Assembly: GCF_001435035.1 (NCBI RefSeq)
Contig: NZ_AZEU01000202.1
Location: 1-41,685 of the forward strand
DNA from: Lacticaseibacillus manihotivorans DSM 13343 = JCM 12514
Lineage (GTDB): Bacteria > Bacillota > Bacilli > Lactobacillales > Lactobacillaceae
Direction: 5' to 3'
Length of the DNA: 41,685 nucleotides
The notes under the pieces were generated by a model. It was given only the letters and a program-made list of their open reading frames with translations, made no database searches and was not told the origin of the DNA. Shown piece by piece: positions 1-9,493 of the stretch; positions within the stretch are counted from its first letter, which is position 1, and each line of letters starts with the position of its first letter. Made by a program: the position numbers and the translations under genes.

Positions 1-79
1 CGTGTGAATCATGGGATTGCGCTGCTTTTTTGAAATTCTATGAATAATCCAGGTTAACAATAACTTAAGTTTTTTTGCT

Positions 80-100
80 GACGTCGTGGTGGGCGACGTC
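80..100 (+). promoter_or_regulatory. 5' leader hairpin upstream of the GW autolysin gene
   Basis: A 7-bp inverted repeat, GACGTCG with a 7-nt loop and CGACGTC, sits 10 nt before the GAGGAGG ribosome binding site of the autolysin gene. It could affect translation or mRNA stability. The rest of positions 1-79 holds only a weak promoter-like TTGAAA at 31-36, with no convincing -10 box. Confidence 0.4.
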
Positions 101-117
101 TGACTGAGGAGGAAGTC

Positions 118-3100
118 ATGAATACTAAGAAGACATGTTTTGTCCTAGGTGCCGTTACATTATTTTCAACCGCGGTCCTGGCGCAAACTATTACGACGAA
201 CTCTGTCGCGGTAAATGCGGCAACGATTCCAGCCAGTAGTCTGAAAGTCTCTTCAAACGTCAATCGGAAAATTGCGGCGGGTCGTTATAATACCCCGGCA
301 ATCACGACTGAATTACATCAATTTGAAATGTTTGACTATTCGACCGCTAATGGACGCCCAAATGGGATTGTGTTCCATTACACGGATAATGCAACAAATT
401 ATAGCGCGCGTAGTGAGGCAAATTACAAAATTAATGGTGGATGGAAGAATGCATTCGTACATACTTTTATCGATCATAATACGATTTTAAATATACATAA
501 TACGAATTATGGTTCTTGGGGCGCTGGTCCAATGGCCAACCATCGATTTGTTCAGTTCGAGTTGGTTTCGGCTCGCAACGCGACTGAATTTGCTCAGTCA
601 ATCAACAATGCGGCTTGGTATACCGCTTATATTTGTCATATGTATAATTTGCCACTGACACTTGCGGGTCAGCACTATGGCATTGGCGGGATTTGGACTC
701 ACCATGATGTCACGAATTATTTAGGCGGGACTGATCATACAGATCCTGATGCTTATCTGAAAAAGTGGGGGTATTCGCTCCCTCAATTTCTTGATCTTGT
801 CAAAGCCTATACCGCAACGCAACACTTCCAAGATACCATTTTGAAGCAAACTAGCGTGGATTATACTGCCTTGATCAATCAAGCTAAGCGTAACGATGGC
901 ATGTTTAGGAATGCGCCGTACAACGTCCACGGCGCTTCACTGGCAGGTTATGCCAAATCGTATAATGGGCAAGGCTTGCAAGCAGTTGCAGAAGCACAGA
1001 CTCAAAGCGGAACTTGGGTAAAAGTGAAGCTACCATCAGGCGCTTATGTCTGGATGGATAAGCGTGGAATCAGTAAATATGCTCGTATCAAATCACAAAA
1101 GAATGTCAATTACCCAGTGAAAGTTCAACAGACCAAACGCAACGATATGATGTTCGTCAATTCACCATATGGCGTGTTAGGATCCAAACGGTATCAATAC
1201 GCTAAGGCGGTTAACGGGCAAATGTTGACAGCAGTGAAGGAAGCGGTTGTAAGCGACGGTAACTTGACTTGGATTCAAATGAAGTTGGCCAACAATACAT
1301 TGGTTTGGGTCGATAAACGGGCAGTTCATGCTTATGATACGTTATCCAATCAGCATGCTGTCGCGTACGATGCTTCATTGAGTAAGATTAGCAAGAACGA
1401 TGGTTTATTTAAGTCAAAGCCATACAATGTTGTCGGATCGTCACTGTATGCTATGGCAAGCAAGTATCGCAACCAAGATGTTTCTGTGATTGCTGAAGCA
1501 ACCAGTGGGTCAACGACATGGGCTCAGGTACGCTTGCACAATGGCCAAACTGTTTGGGTGAATAAGGCAACTTTACACATTTATCCACGCATCAGTCATC
1601 AAGTGAGCGCGAATTATCATGCTATTTTGAGCCACGAAGGTCGCAATGATGGCTTGTTCCAAAATGCACCATATGGCACTAAAGGCAGTAAGTTATATGC
1701 GATGGCCAAGAAGTATCATGGCCAAGATGTCACGGTGAAGAAGACTGGAACAGTTGGTAGCGAGAAGTGGGCCTATATCACCTTGAAGAATGGTGCGAAT
1801 GTTTGGGTCAGTGCAAAGTGCCTGAAGAATTACCCAGCTGCAACGGCTGTGAATACTACTCAATATGCCGCCAAGTTGCTAAAAGGTGCACGAAATGATG
1901 CGCTGTTCCAAAACGGACCATATTCAACTTATGGTGCCAAGCAATATGCATCAGTTTCAAGATTTGCCAATCAACAAGTTAACGTGCTCAAGGAAGTCAT
2001 GGTTAATGGTGTGCACTGGTTACAAGCAAAGCTTACCAGTGGTCAGACGATATGGGTCGATAAGAAACTGGTCAGCGCATATCCACATGTGACCATAACC
2101 AGCACGAAATCACACCAAGCCATTATTGCGACGGTTCGTGCCAACGATGGTTTGTTTGCAAATGGGCCATACAATACGGCGAATTCGAAGCTTTTTGCAA
2201 TGGCCAAAAAATATCAAGGGCAACGCGTTACTGTAATTCAAACGGGGACGGTTTCTGGTGTTGAATGGGCTCAAATTCAATTCAGTAATGGCCATAAATA
2301 TTGGATCGATGCTGGGTGCTTGCGCTCTGTTGCTAATCTGACGATTACGAGCAATACTCAAAAGTCCGCAAAAATTACGACTGCCAAGAACAACGATGGC
2401 TTGTTTAGCAACAATCCTTACGGCATCAATGGTAGCAAATTGTACGGGTATGCCAAGTCATACCTGAATCAACCAGTAACCATTTTGAAAGAGGGAACGA
2501 CGCCATCTGCGACCTGGGCTCAAATTCGTTTGGCAAATAAAGCCATTGTTTGGATCGACAAACGTTTATTAACAGTGGATACTGGCTATCAAGTGGTGAA
2601 TACAAACCAATACAAAGGCCAAGTGAACACGACCAACAGTAATGACGCGGTCTTTGCTAACGCACCTTATGGCTGTGTTGGTGCTCGCAACATCGGATCA
2701 CTTCGAAATTACAACGGTCAGTTGCTTTTAGTTAAAAAAGAAGCAGTTGCCAATAAAGTTCATTGGGTTTATGTTCATTTTGCCAATGGCGTTGAAGGTT
2801 GGATCGATAAATCCAAGCTGATTCTCCAACAATCACTTTCAGATAACTCTGCGGCACTTTATCAAACGGCGTTGAAGCAAGGAAACAGTCGAGACTATTT
2901 GTTGAATCAAGTTGGTGGTACAGCGGTTGTTGCTTTAAGTGGTCTTGCTAATCAGCGGGTTTCAGTACTTGATTTTCAAACGGTCAGTGGCGTGAATTGG
3001 GCCAAGGTTTGTTTAGCCAACGGCACCGCTGGATGGTTAGATCAACGTTTACTAGCTAAGAGCGCAACGAATAATTTCGGAATGAATCTGACGGCACTTT

Positions 3101-3561
3101 CTGCGACTCAGCGGTCTTTTGCTTTGGCAGTTGCTCAAGCCGCCATTAAAGTTGGTAAACAATACGGGGTATACCCGTCGATCATCTTGGCCCAAGCGGC
3201 TGGGGAAACCGGTTGGGGAACGAGCAAATTAGCCACAGCAGCAAATAATTTATTTGGCATTAAAGCGGATTCGACTTGGCAAGGCGCAACCTATGTCGTC
3301 GCCTCACCAGAAGTAGAAAACGGTAAAACCGTGATGCGTAACAGCACGTTCCGTAAGTATGCGACCCTCAAAGATTCGGTGGCTGATTATGCATTGAAAC
3401 TGACAGGCAGTGTGCTGTATGTCAAGGCATTGCGTGGCAACTCAAGCAATGCAATCAACGCTTGTCAAGATTTATCCGAGTGGGCGACAGATCCTCATTA
3501 TGTGACCACCTTGCAAACTCGCATTAAGAATTACGCGATGAGTGCTTTGGATAATTTATAA
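118..3561 (+). CDS. Bifunctional GW-repeat autolysin (amidase plus glucosaminidase)
   Basis: A secreted peptidoglycan hydrolase of 1147 aa with Atl-like architecture. Residues 1 to about 35 form a signal peptide (NTKK, hydrophobic core, VAVNA). Residues 75-230 look like an Amidase_2 domain, with a zinc-type HYTDN at 87 and HHD...DHTDP at 195-209. Nine GW-type repeats of about 75 aa follow, each with an (R/K)NDGLF..PY core and ending in W(V/I)D(K/A). The ninth is degenerate. The C-terminal 140 residues look like a GH73 glucosaminidase (LAQAAGETGWGTSKL, NNLFGIK). GW modules in InlB and Ami bind lipoteichoic acid, so non-covalent wall attachment is likely. There is no LPXTG motif. The start is fixed by GAGGAGG at 107-113. 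The gene stands alone and ends in a terminator. Confidence 0.93.
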   Translation: MNTKKTCFVLGAVTLFSTAVLAQTITTNSVAVNAATIPASSLKVSSNVNRKIAAGRYNTPAITTELHQFEMFDYSTANGRPNGIVFHYTDNATNYSARSEANYKINGGWKNAFVHTFIDHNTILNIHNTNYGSWGAGPMANHRFVQFELVSARNATEFAQSINNAAWYTAYICHMYNLPLTLAGQHYGIGGIWTHHDVTNYLGGTDHTDPDAYLKKWGYSLPQFLDLVKAYTATQHFQDTILKQTSVDYTALINQAKRNDGMFRNAPYNVHGASLAGYAKSYNGQGLQAVAEAQTQSGTWVKVKLPSGAYVWMDKRGISKYARIKSQKNVNYPVKVQQTKRNDMMFVNSPYGVLGSKRYQYAKAVNGQMLTAVKEAVVSDGNLTWIQMKLANNTLVWVDKRAVHAYDTLSNQHAVAYDASLSKISKNDGLFKSKPYNVVGSSLYAMASKYRNQDVSVIAEATSGSTTWAQVRLHNGQTVWVNKATLHIYPRISHQVSANYHAILSHEGRNDGLFQNAPYGTKGSKLYAMAKKYHGQDVTVKKTGTVGSEKWAYITLKNGANVWVSAKCLKNYPAATAVNTTQYAAKLLKGARNDALFQNGPYSTYGAKQYASVSRFANQQVNVLKEVMVNGVHWLQAKLTSGQTIWVDKKLVSAYPHVTITSTKSHQAIIATVRANDGLFANGPYNTANSKLFAMAKKYQGQRVTVIQTGTVSGVEWAQIQFSNGHKYWIDAGCLRSVANLTITSNTQKSAKITTAKNNDGLFSNNPYGINGSKLYGYAKSYLNQPVTILKEGTTPSATWAQIRLANKAIVWIDKRLLTVDTGYQVVNTNQYKGQVNTTNSNDAVFANAPYGCVGARNIGSLRNYNGQLLLVKKEAVANKVHWVYVHFANGVEGWIDKSKLILQQSLSDNSAALYQTALKQGNSRDYLLNQVGGTAVVALSGLANQRVSVLDFQTVSGVNWAKVCLANGTAGWLDQRLLAKSATNNFGMNLTALSATQRSFALAVAQAAIKVGKQYGVYPSIILAQAAGETGWGTSKLATAANNLFGIKADSTWQGATYVVASPEVENGKTVMRNSTFRKYATLKDSVADYALKLTGSVLYVKALRGNSSNAINACQDLSEWATDPHYVTTLQTRIKNYAMSALDNL

Positions 3562-3572
3562 TGGTTCAAGAA

Positions 3573-3609
3573 GCGGTGTATCAGCACGAATTGATACATC
3601 GCTTTTTTT
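3573..3609 (+). terminator. Intrinsic terminator after the GW autolysin
   Basis: GCGGTGTATCA and TGATACATCGC form an 11-bp stem with an 8-nt loop, followed by seven T residues. Confidence 0.92.
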
Positions 3610-3733
3610 GATGTGGAAAACTAGCAGTTAATCATTGTGATGAATTGGGAGACGTTTGCTGTCTGAATGGGAATTTGGTAAGGTTTATGAGGCACTTTCG
3701 GTACGATTGTGATCAAATTAGGGGAGAACTAAC

Positions 3734-5323
3734 ATGCAACGATTTTCACTTGGAATACAGCGGTTCTTTGGGATTCTGGCAATTATCTGTGTGGGTTGGA
3801 TGTTATATGCCTTTATGTTTACGCCGCGGTTAGGGGCATTATCCTCGTTATATCGACCGAGATATCCGCTCGAAATTCCAGGCCTTGATTGGGTGGCAAT
3901 GGGTGTGGCAATTGCAATCATTGTGCTCGTTAAATGCTGGCATGTGCCGGTGAAGCTATCGGATAATTGGATTAACTGCCTCTTTGCGATTGAACTAGTG
4001 CTTTATTTTATTGCGCTGGTTTCATTCGTGCGTTGGCTTGATTACACTCATGCGGTCGATGATGCTCAAGTGGTTTTAAATTGGTTACATCACTTTAAGC
4101 AAGCTGATCCTTGGCGTGACAACTCGTGGGCAACACAGTATATGTATTCAAACCCTCAGAATTTATTTTTGATGTTGAGTTATAAGCTCGTTGAAATTGT
4201 TTTCGGGCACAATTTCTTTGCGCTAGTAGTCGTGTATTGCTTAATGCATATCGGTACGTTGGCCCTGACGATGGGGATTTTGCGTGGTCTGGGGATGAGT
4301 AGTGGGTATGCATTTATTACCATGCAACTTTATCTGGCTATGATTCAAATTACGTTACAGGCACCGTTGATCTACACGGACACGCTGGCACTGCTTTTTA
4401 TCACGATTACTTGCTATGCCTTGATGCGATACCTCAATGCTCAGGGACTTCGCAGTCAAATCATCTGGCTGATTTTGATGAGCATGGCGGCGATGATTGC
4501 CTATCTGAGTAAAGGTACGAGTTTGATTGTCATCATCGCGTTGATGGTGTTTTTGTTGATGACGCAATCCAGAAAACGCATATTGTTCGCATTCATTCCG
4601 ATTATCGTGTTGCTAGTAGGCAATCTCGCTTGGCGAGCAGGCGTTGATCAGGTTGGCATCTATCCTGATCAAGGGTATGGCCAACCAAATACTCACTACA
4701 TCATGATGGGGATGAGCAATACCCCAATCCCAGATGACCGGCGGAATGCAAAAGGCGATTGGCAGGTTGGCATCTTTTCTGCAGCAGATCAAAGTTATTC
4801 TTGGAAATTATTCTATCAAGCACGTCTATCCAAAAAGGCGATTGAAAAAAAGCAGTTACATCGTTACCTCAAACGTGTCACTCGGATGTCGCCGAGTCAA
4901 TTCATTGCCGCACTCAACAACAAAGTCTCGGTTGTTTGGGGGTCCGGCGATTTAAAAACAAGCTTTAGTCTTGCTAGAGGTATGGCGGATGCAAATCGCG
5001 GCATCAAATTATTTTCTGGAAAAAAGTGGGGACGGCCAGTGTATTTTGTCATGACAGTAACACAGTTGGTGTTATACTTAGGCATTGTCTTAGCGGTAAT
5101 CAAATTCTTCAATCGACGTGATGATGTTGTGTTACTGGGCTCAATTTTTATTTCCGGCTACTTTGCTTTTATTTTGCTTTGGGAAGCTAATCCCAGATAT
5201 GCTATTATCATTGTGCCGATTGGTGTGATGATGCTCGGAAAATTCTTTAGTCCGGTCAACCATCAAGTTGCGGATACAATTCACAAACAAAAATTTGACT
5301 CGAAAGGTCGTGTCAGCGCTTGA
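3734..5323 (+). CDS. Polytopic membrane protein, probable GT-C fold glycosyltransferase
   Basis: 529 aa with about 11-13 hydrophobic segments by eye. A first extracytoplasmic loop carries acidic residues (YTHAVDDAQVV, near residue 100). This is the layout of GT-C enzymes such as ArnT and PMT families, which use polyprenyl-phosphate sugars outside the membrane. A large soluble loop (about residues 310-440) precedes the last helices. GGGGAG at 3721-3726 supports the ATG. The stop overlaps the next gene (TTGA), so the two are co-translated. With GtrA and GtrB in the same window, it could be the acceptor-specific transferase of a three-part glycosylation system. The fold call is inference, and it could also be a polymerase-like protein. 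Confidence 0.6.
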   Translation: MQRFSLGIQRFFGILAIICVGWMLYAFMFTPRLGALSSLYRPRYPLEIPGLDWVAMGVAIAIIVLVKCWHVPVKLSDNWINCLFAIELVLYFIALVSFVRWLDYTHAVDDAQVVLNWLHHFKQADPWRDNSWATQYMYSNPQNLFLMLSYKLVEIVFGHNFFALVVVYCLMHIGTLALTMGILRGLGMSSGYAFITMQLYLAMIQITLQAPLIYTDTLALLFITITCYALMRYLNAQGLRSQIIWLILMSMAAMIAYLSKGTSLIVIIALMVFLLMTQSRKRILFAFIPIIVLLVGNLAWRAGVDQVGIYPDQGYGQPNTHYIMMGMSNTPIPDDRRNAKGDWQVGIFSAADQSYSWKLFYQARLSKKAIEKKQLHRYLKRVTRMSPSQFIAALNNKVSVVWGSGDLKTSFSLARGMADANRGIKLFSGKKWGRPVYFVMTVTQLVLYLGIVLAVIKFFNRRDDVVLLGSIFISGYFAFILLWEANPRYAIIIVPIGVMMLGKFFSPVNHQVADTIHKQKFDSKGRVSA

Positions 5324-6369
5324 AGCAGCGAAGTACATATAATGCAGGATTTGATTTGGTCAAGGCATTATTAGCGTTAACCGTGATTTCAATCCATACT
5401 GTATTGTGGACAAAGAATCGCTATATTGGATTTATTGGCATTCCAATCACACGTCTTGCTGTGCCAATTTTTTTCCTATTTAGTGGTTATTTCTTCTTTA
5501 AGCGCGCCCGAGTCTTAGAAAAGTCGAAACAATTGAGCTTATTGAAGCACAGTGAAAAGCGTTATTTGCAGTTGTATTTTTTTTGGTTCATTGTGACGTT
5601 TCCCGTTACCTATGAAACGATGCATTATTTTGCCAATGGTATCTTATTAGGATTGAAGCGCTTGATCTTTGATGGCTTTTTATTTGGCTCCACTTTTTTT
5701 GCATCGTGGTACATCATGGGCGTGATTCTCGGCATCCCGATCGTTTATTTCGCAAGTCGGTTTCTGAACAATAAAGTGCTGTTGGTACTGGCATGGTTAG
5801 TCAATGCATTCGCGGTGATTTTAACCAACTATGGCTTGTCGCCGCTTGGCCAAAGCGCGTTAAATTGGTTACATTCATGGCCGATCTCGATTTCACCATC
5901 ATTGAGTTTTATGGTGGGATTGGTTTGGATCGTGATTGGTAAGATGTTTGCCGACGGCGATTTGGACAAGTTTGTGAAGCCTCATGCGATTTATTGGGCG
6001 GGTGGTGCCATGTTGTTGTTGTATGCGGAAGAATTCATCGTGCATCGATTGCACTTTGTGTATTACAACGACTGTTACTTTATGTTACTTCCAGTATCGG
6101 TCTTACTGTTTGGTTGGTTGTTGACCACTCATATCAGCGTGCCTTACGCGCGTGAAATGCGAGCATTTAGCACGATTGCATACTGCTTTCATGGTTCGTT
6201 TGTCTTATGTGTGAAGTATCTTTTGCAATTGGCTGGTTTACAAATCACACGAATTTCTCAGTCAGTGCTGTTTTGGTTGGTGACGGTGATTGTCAGTTGG
6301 TTTTTGACCTTACTCATTTTGAAATTACAGAGAGTTCGCGGTCTTGGTTGGTTGAAGTTGAGTCATTAG
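5320..6369 (+). CDS. Acyltransferase family 3 membrane protein
   Basis: 349 aa, about ten membrane helices. The N-terminal motif FDLVKALLALTVISIHT is typical of the Acyl_transf_3 (OafA/WecH) family, in which the conserved His acts in acyl transfer. The family O-acetylates or otherwise acylates surface polysaccharides. The start is TTG at 5320, overlapping the stop of the previous gene, with AAAGG at 5303-5307. The nearby ATG at 5341 is out of frame. Coupling with the putative GT-C gene suggests both modify the same surface polymer. The acyl donor and acceptor cannot be read from the sequence. Confidence 0.85.
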   Translation: MKQRSTYNAGFDLVKALLALTVISIHTVLWTKNRYIGFIGIPITRLAVPIFFLFSGYFFFKRARVLEKSKQLSLLKHSEKRYLQLYFFWFIVTFPVTYETMHYFANGILLGLKRLIFDGFLFGSTFFASWYIMGVILGIPIVYFASRFLNNKVLLVLAWLVNAFAVILTNYGLSPLGQSALNWLHSWPISISPSLSFMVGLVWIVIGKMFADGDLDKFVKPHAIYWAGGAMLLLYAEEFIVHRLHFVYYNDCYFMLLPVSVLLFGWLLTTHISVPYAREMRAFSTIAYCFHGSFVLCVKYLLQLAGLQITRISQSVLFWLVTVIVSWFLTLLILKLQRVRGLGWLKLSH

Positions 6370-6427
6370 GTGCCTAGCCAACGATGTTCGACTTGTAAAT
6401 TGATTAAACTTATATTACGTATCCGAC

Positions 6428-6464
6428 GGCGGTCATCCTATCTGGTATAATTCGGATGACCGCC
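6428..6464 (+). terminator. Strong hairpin ending the acyltransferase operon
   Basis: GGCGGTCATCC and GGATGACCGCC form a perfect 11-bp stem with a 15-nt loop, followed by ATTGTATT, which is only moderately T-rich. The loop itself contains TGGTATAAT (6443-6451), an extended -10 sequence. Confidence 0.65.
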
Positions 6465-6473
6465 ATTGTATTA

Positions 6474-6482
6474 TGTTATAAT
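6474..6482 (+). promoter_or_regulatory. Extended -10 promoter of the polymer operon
   Basis: TGTTATAAT matches the TGnTATAAT extended -10 consensus exactly. It lies 61 nt before the priming transferase start. No good -35 is visible, as expected for this promoter type. The leader of about 55 nt contains a small AGCC/GGCT hairpin. Confidence 0.7.
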
Positions 6483-6543
6483 TAACCGATGTGTCTAAGT
6501 AGCCATAAACGGCTAACTAATTGATCTTTGAGAGGGTTGTTGT

Positions 6544-7944
6544 ATGAAAGAGAAAGCTGCTTGGAGTGGGCTGAGACGCTTTGCGACCATGGCAGGGGAC
6601 GTGTTCTTATTTAATATTAGCGTGCTCATCGCGTTTTACCTAAAATTCGGACATGTCATTCCAGACCGAAACTTTTATACCTACGAGAAGTCGGCCGTTT
6701 ACATTAGCATTGTGTTCTTAGTTGTGAACTTCTTGCTAGGGGTGTACGTGTTTTATAATCGTCGAGTGAGCGACATCATTTTTACAACGGTTTTAGGTCA
6801 GATTATTACAATTGCGGCCTTGATCATGATTACGTTCATTGGCCGATTATTTGCCTTTCCACGGATGGTGCTGGTCTATTCGTTCATTGTCAGCGTCATC
6901 GTATTGTGTATCTGGCGAGTCATGGTTTTCTTCGTTTACCTGAGATTCACGAGCAATCAAAGAGTCGTTGTCTTGGCGAATGAAACGGAATTACCTGCAA
7001 TCGTTCAGAATTTTAATTCGGCGAAGAATAATAAACACAAGGTCACCCATGTCATCACTGCCAACTTCGTTCAAAATGCGCATAAAGTGATCAATGACGT
7101 TGATATTTTTTATCTCACGAAGAGTTTGTCAGATGATGATCGCCGGCAAATCATTGATTTAGCTTTGAAGCATGAAAAGCAAATCATGTTAACATCCACG
7201 TTTGATAATTTATTGATGTTGAATCCAAACTTGATGAATTTTGAGGATGAATCTGTGATGGGGATTCGCGGATTTCGAATCACACCTGAAAATGCCTTTT
7301 TCAAACGGTTATTTGATATTGTCGTGGCGTTATTGATGCTTGTGGTCGCCTCACCATTCATGCTGGTGACGGCAATCTTGGTGAAGGTAACCTCACCTGG
7401 TCCCATTATTTATAAGCAAGTTCGAATTACAATGAATCAACGTGAATTTCACATTCTCAAATTTCGGACGATGACTGCCGATGCTGAGTCTAAATCCGGC
7501 CCCATGCTTGCTCAAGCACATGATTCCCGGATTACATCAGTGGGGAAGTATTTGCGTAAATTGCGTCTTGATGAATTACCACAAATTTTTAATGTCCTTC
7601 GTGGTGATATGTCGATTGTTGGGCCACGTCCAGAGCGGCCATTTTTCGTTGACCAATTTAATGCTGAAGAGCCACACTATTATTTGCGTCATAATGTTCG
7701 TGCTGGGATCACCGGTTATGCACAGGTCTATGGCAAATATGCATCTGACTATCACAGCAAGTTGAAATTCGATTTGTTGTATATCAAATGCTACAGCATT
7801 TTTCTGGACGCCAAGATTTTGCTCCAAACCATTAAGATTTTATTTGATAAAGTATCGTCGCAAGGTTTGGATGAAGATGAAGAACCAAGTTTTGATAAAC
7901 TTGAGAAAATCGTCGAAGAAAACGATATCATCCATTTGCAGTAG
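6544..7944 (+). CDS. Priming phosphosugar transferase (polyprenyl glycosylphosphotransferase)
   Basis: 466 aa. It transfers a sugar-1-phosphate to undecaprenyl phosphate, the first step in building the repeat unit. The N-terminal half has four to five membrane helices and a CoA-binding-like soluble part without catalytic motifs. After a further helix at about 255-285 comes the Bac_transf domain: KRLFDIVVALL, SPGPIIYKQ, KFRTM, LRKLRLDELPQIFNVLRGDMSIVGPRP, AGITGYAQV. This is the PF02397 signature (WbaP/CpsE/EpsE type). AGAGGG at 6531-6536 supports the ATG. It is the first gene of the polymer operon. The sugar cannot be decided from sequence. Confidence 0.93.
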   Translation: MKEKAAWSGLRRFATMAGDVFLFNISVLIAFYLKFGHVIPDRNFYTYEKSAVYISIVFLVVNFLLGVYVFYNRRVSDIIFTTVLGQIITIAALIMITFIGRLFAFPRMVLVYSFIVSVIVLCIWRVMVFFVYLRFTSNQRVVVLANETELPAIVQNFNSAKNNKHKVTHVITANFVQNAHKVINDVDIFYLTKSLSDDDRRQIIDLALKHEKQIMLTSTFDNLLMLNPNLMNFEDESVMGIRGFRITPENAFFKRLFDIVVALLMLVVASPFMLVTAILVKVTSPGPIIYKQVRITMNQREFHILKFRTMTADAESKSGPMLAQAHDSRITSVGKYLRKLRLDELPQIFNVLRGDMSIVGPRPERPFFVDQFNAEEPHYYLRHNVRAGITGYAQVYGKYASDYHSKLKFDLLYIKCYSIFLDAKILLQTIKILFDKVSSQGLDEDEEPSFDKLEKIVEENDIIHLQ

Positions 7945-7953
7945 GAGGGGCTG

Positions 7954-8772
7954 ATGGCACAATCAATCAGTGTGTTGATGTCACTGTACATGAAAGAAGA
8001 ACCCGCAAATCTCAAAGCTAGTCTAGATAGCATCTTGGCACAAACACTTCAACCACAGGAAATTGTCGTGATTCTTGATGGCCCAATCACTAGGGATTTG
8101 CAAGCGGTCCTAGATGAAGTTCAAGCACGATCGTCATTGTTGAACGTGTTGCCCCAAGCAGCGAATCAAGGATTAGGGGTGGCATTGGCTATTGGAGTGC
8201 AGGCTTGTGCCAATGAATTGATTGCACGGATGGATACTGACGATATTGCTGAGCCCACTCGGCTTCAGAAGCAGGCGGCGGCTTTTCAAAAGGATCCACA
8301 GTTGAGCATCTGTAGTAGTAATATCGTCGAATTTGCGGGAAGCGTGACTAATATTATAGGGCATCGTCGCGTGCCTGAACATAATGCTGAGATTCGGCAA
8401 TTTTCAAAACAGCGGAATCCATTCAATCATATGGCAATTATGTTCAAACGCTCAGCTGTCCTTGCTGCAGGAAATTATCGTCCGTTAACTGGATTTGAAG
8501 ATTACTATCTGTGGGTACGAATGCTCAAACAAGGTGATGTGGCCTATAATATTCAAGAGGATTTAGTGCATGCGCGCACTGGCGCTGATATGTATGCTCG
8601 GCGTGGTGGTGCACAGTACTTGTTACCTGGACTAAGAGGCCGTTATCGGATTTATCGCGCGGGCTTGGGGAACTTATTAGATTTTCTCAAAGTGGCACTG
8701 ATTCATATTGTAATCAGTCTGTTGCCTAATAAACTGCGTGGCATGATTTATGCCAAAAAACTTCACGCATAA
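7954..8772 (+). CDS. GT2 family glycosyltransferase (AmsE/EpsE-like)
   Basis: 272 aa cytoplasmic GT-A fold enzyme. The nucleotide-sugar binding N-terminus reads SVLMSLYMKEEPANLKASLDSIL. The DXD-like ARMDTDDIA is at about residue 90, and GFEDYYLWVRM carries the probable catalytic acidic residues. The C-terminus is amphipathic or hydrophobic (LLDFLKVALIHIVISLL), suggesting membrane association. GGAGGGG precedes the ATG, and the gap to the previous gene is 9 nt. It probably adds the second sugar to the lipid-linked precursor. Donor and linkage are unknown. Confidence 0.9.
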   Translation: MAQSISVLMSLYMKEEPANLKASLDSILAQTLQPQEIVVILDGPITRDLQAVLDEVQARSSLLNVLPQAANQGLGVALAIGVQACANELIARMDTDDIAEPTRLQKQAAAFQKDPQLSICSSNIVEFAGSVTNIIGHRRVPEHNAEIRQFSKQRNPFNHMAIMFKRSAVLAAGNYRPLTGFEDYYLWVRMLKQGDVAYNIQEDLVHARTGADMYARRGGAQYLLPGLRGRYRIYRAGLGNLLDFLKVALIHIVISLLPNKLRGMIYAKKLHA

Positions 8773-8810
8773 GTGGATACCGCATGGCGGAGAATAGGGG
8801 AACTGAATTC

Positions 8811-9422
8811 ATGAAAGAATCAAAATTTAATTTTGGTGTGGCCTTTCGGGTCATTGTAAAACATATTTGGATTGTCATTGTGTTAGCAGTCATTGGTGCT
8901 GGCGCAACTTTCGTATTGCGGCCCAAAGGCGCTGTTTCACATTCTGCGACCGCCCAAGTGATGGTGTCCGCTCAAAAGCGATACGATGTTAGCAATGGGA
9001 CGTTGCAAGATCTCGTCAAGACTTATGACGTTCTTGGCAAAGCGGTTAAAACATATAATCGAGATATCAAAACTAAAGCCGATAAAGCAAGCTATGCGGA
9101 ACTTTCCGATAGCCTTCAAGTGACAGTGAATGGCAATTCGCAAGTCATTACAATCGAGGCAGATGAAGGCTCGACTAAAGATGTGAAAAAGTTAGTCAAT
9201 TTAATTGCCAAACAAACCATTCGAGTGGCTGATAAACAGCTACCGACTTGGAAGAGCTCAGTGGTGACTCCTGCGCGTTTGACGGGTAAAACCACTGGTG
9301 GTTTGAGCGGCAAAAAGGCCCTTGTGATTGGTGGTGCCGTTGGCTTGGTTGTAGGGATTGAAGGCGCGCTGTTGATTGATTATGTCCAAAATCGAGGCAA
9401 CAAAAAGCGGACTAAGAAGTAA
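8811..9422 (+). CDS. Short Wzz/CpsC-like chain-length or co-polymerase protein
   Basis: About 203 aa with the polysaccharide co-polymerase layout: cytoplasmic N-terminus, a helix near residues 20-40, an extracytoplasmic region with a predicted coiled middle, then a second helix near 165-190 and a basic tail (NRGNKKRTKK). It has no Walker motifs or tyrosine-rich tail. AGGGGAAC at 8796-8803 places the start at 8811. An in-frame ATG at 8784 has no good ribosome binding site. The protein is shorter than usual Wzd/CpsC proteins, and no CpsB phosphatase or CpsD kinase gene is present in the window. Confidence 0.8.
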   Translation: MKESKFNFGVAFRVIVKHIWIVIVLAVIGAGATFVLRPKGAVSHSATAQVMVSAQKRYDVSNGTLQDLVKTYDVLGKAVKTYNRDIKTKADKASYAELSDSLQVTVNGNSQVITIEADEGSTKDVKKLVNLIAKQTIRVADKQLPTWKSSVVTPARLTGKTTGGLSGKKALVIGGAVGLVVGIEGALLIDYVQNRGNKKRTKK

Positions 9423-9431
9423 CAACTAAAG

Positions 9432-9467
9432 ATCGGCTGAACATCATTTGTGGGTTCGGCCGATTTG
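9432..9467 (+). terminator. Weak hairpin between wzz-like and tagD
   Basis: ATCGGCTGAAC and GTTCGGCCGAT form an 11-bp stem (one G-U pair), but only a short TTG follows. It may attenuate or stabilise rather than stop transcription, because the operon continues in the same direction. Confidence 0.5.
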
Positions 9468-9493
9468 CATAAACGTTTGATTTGGAGGCAATT

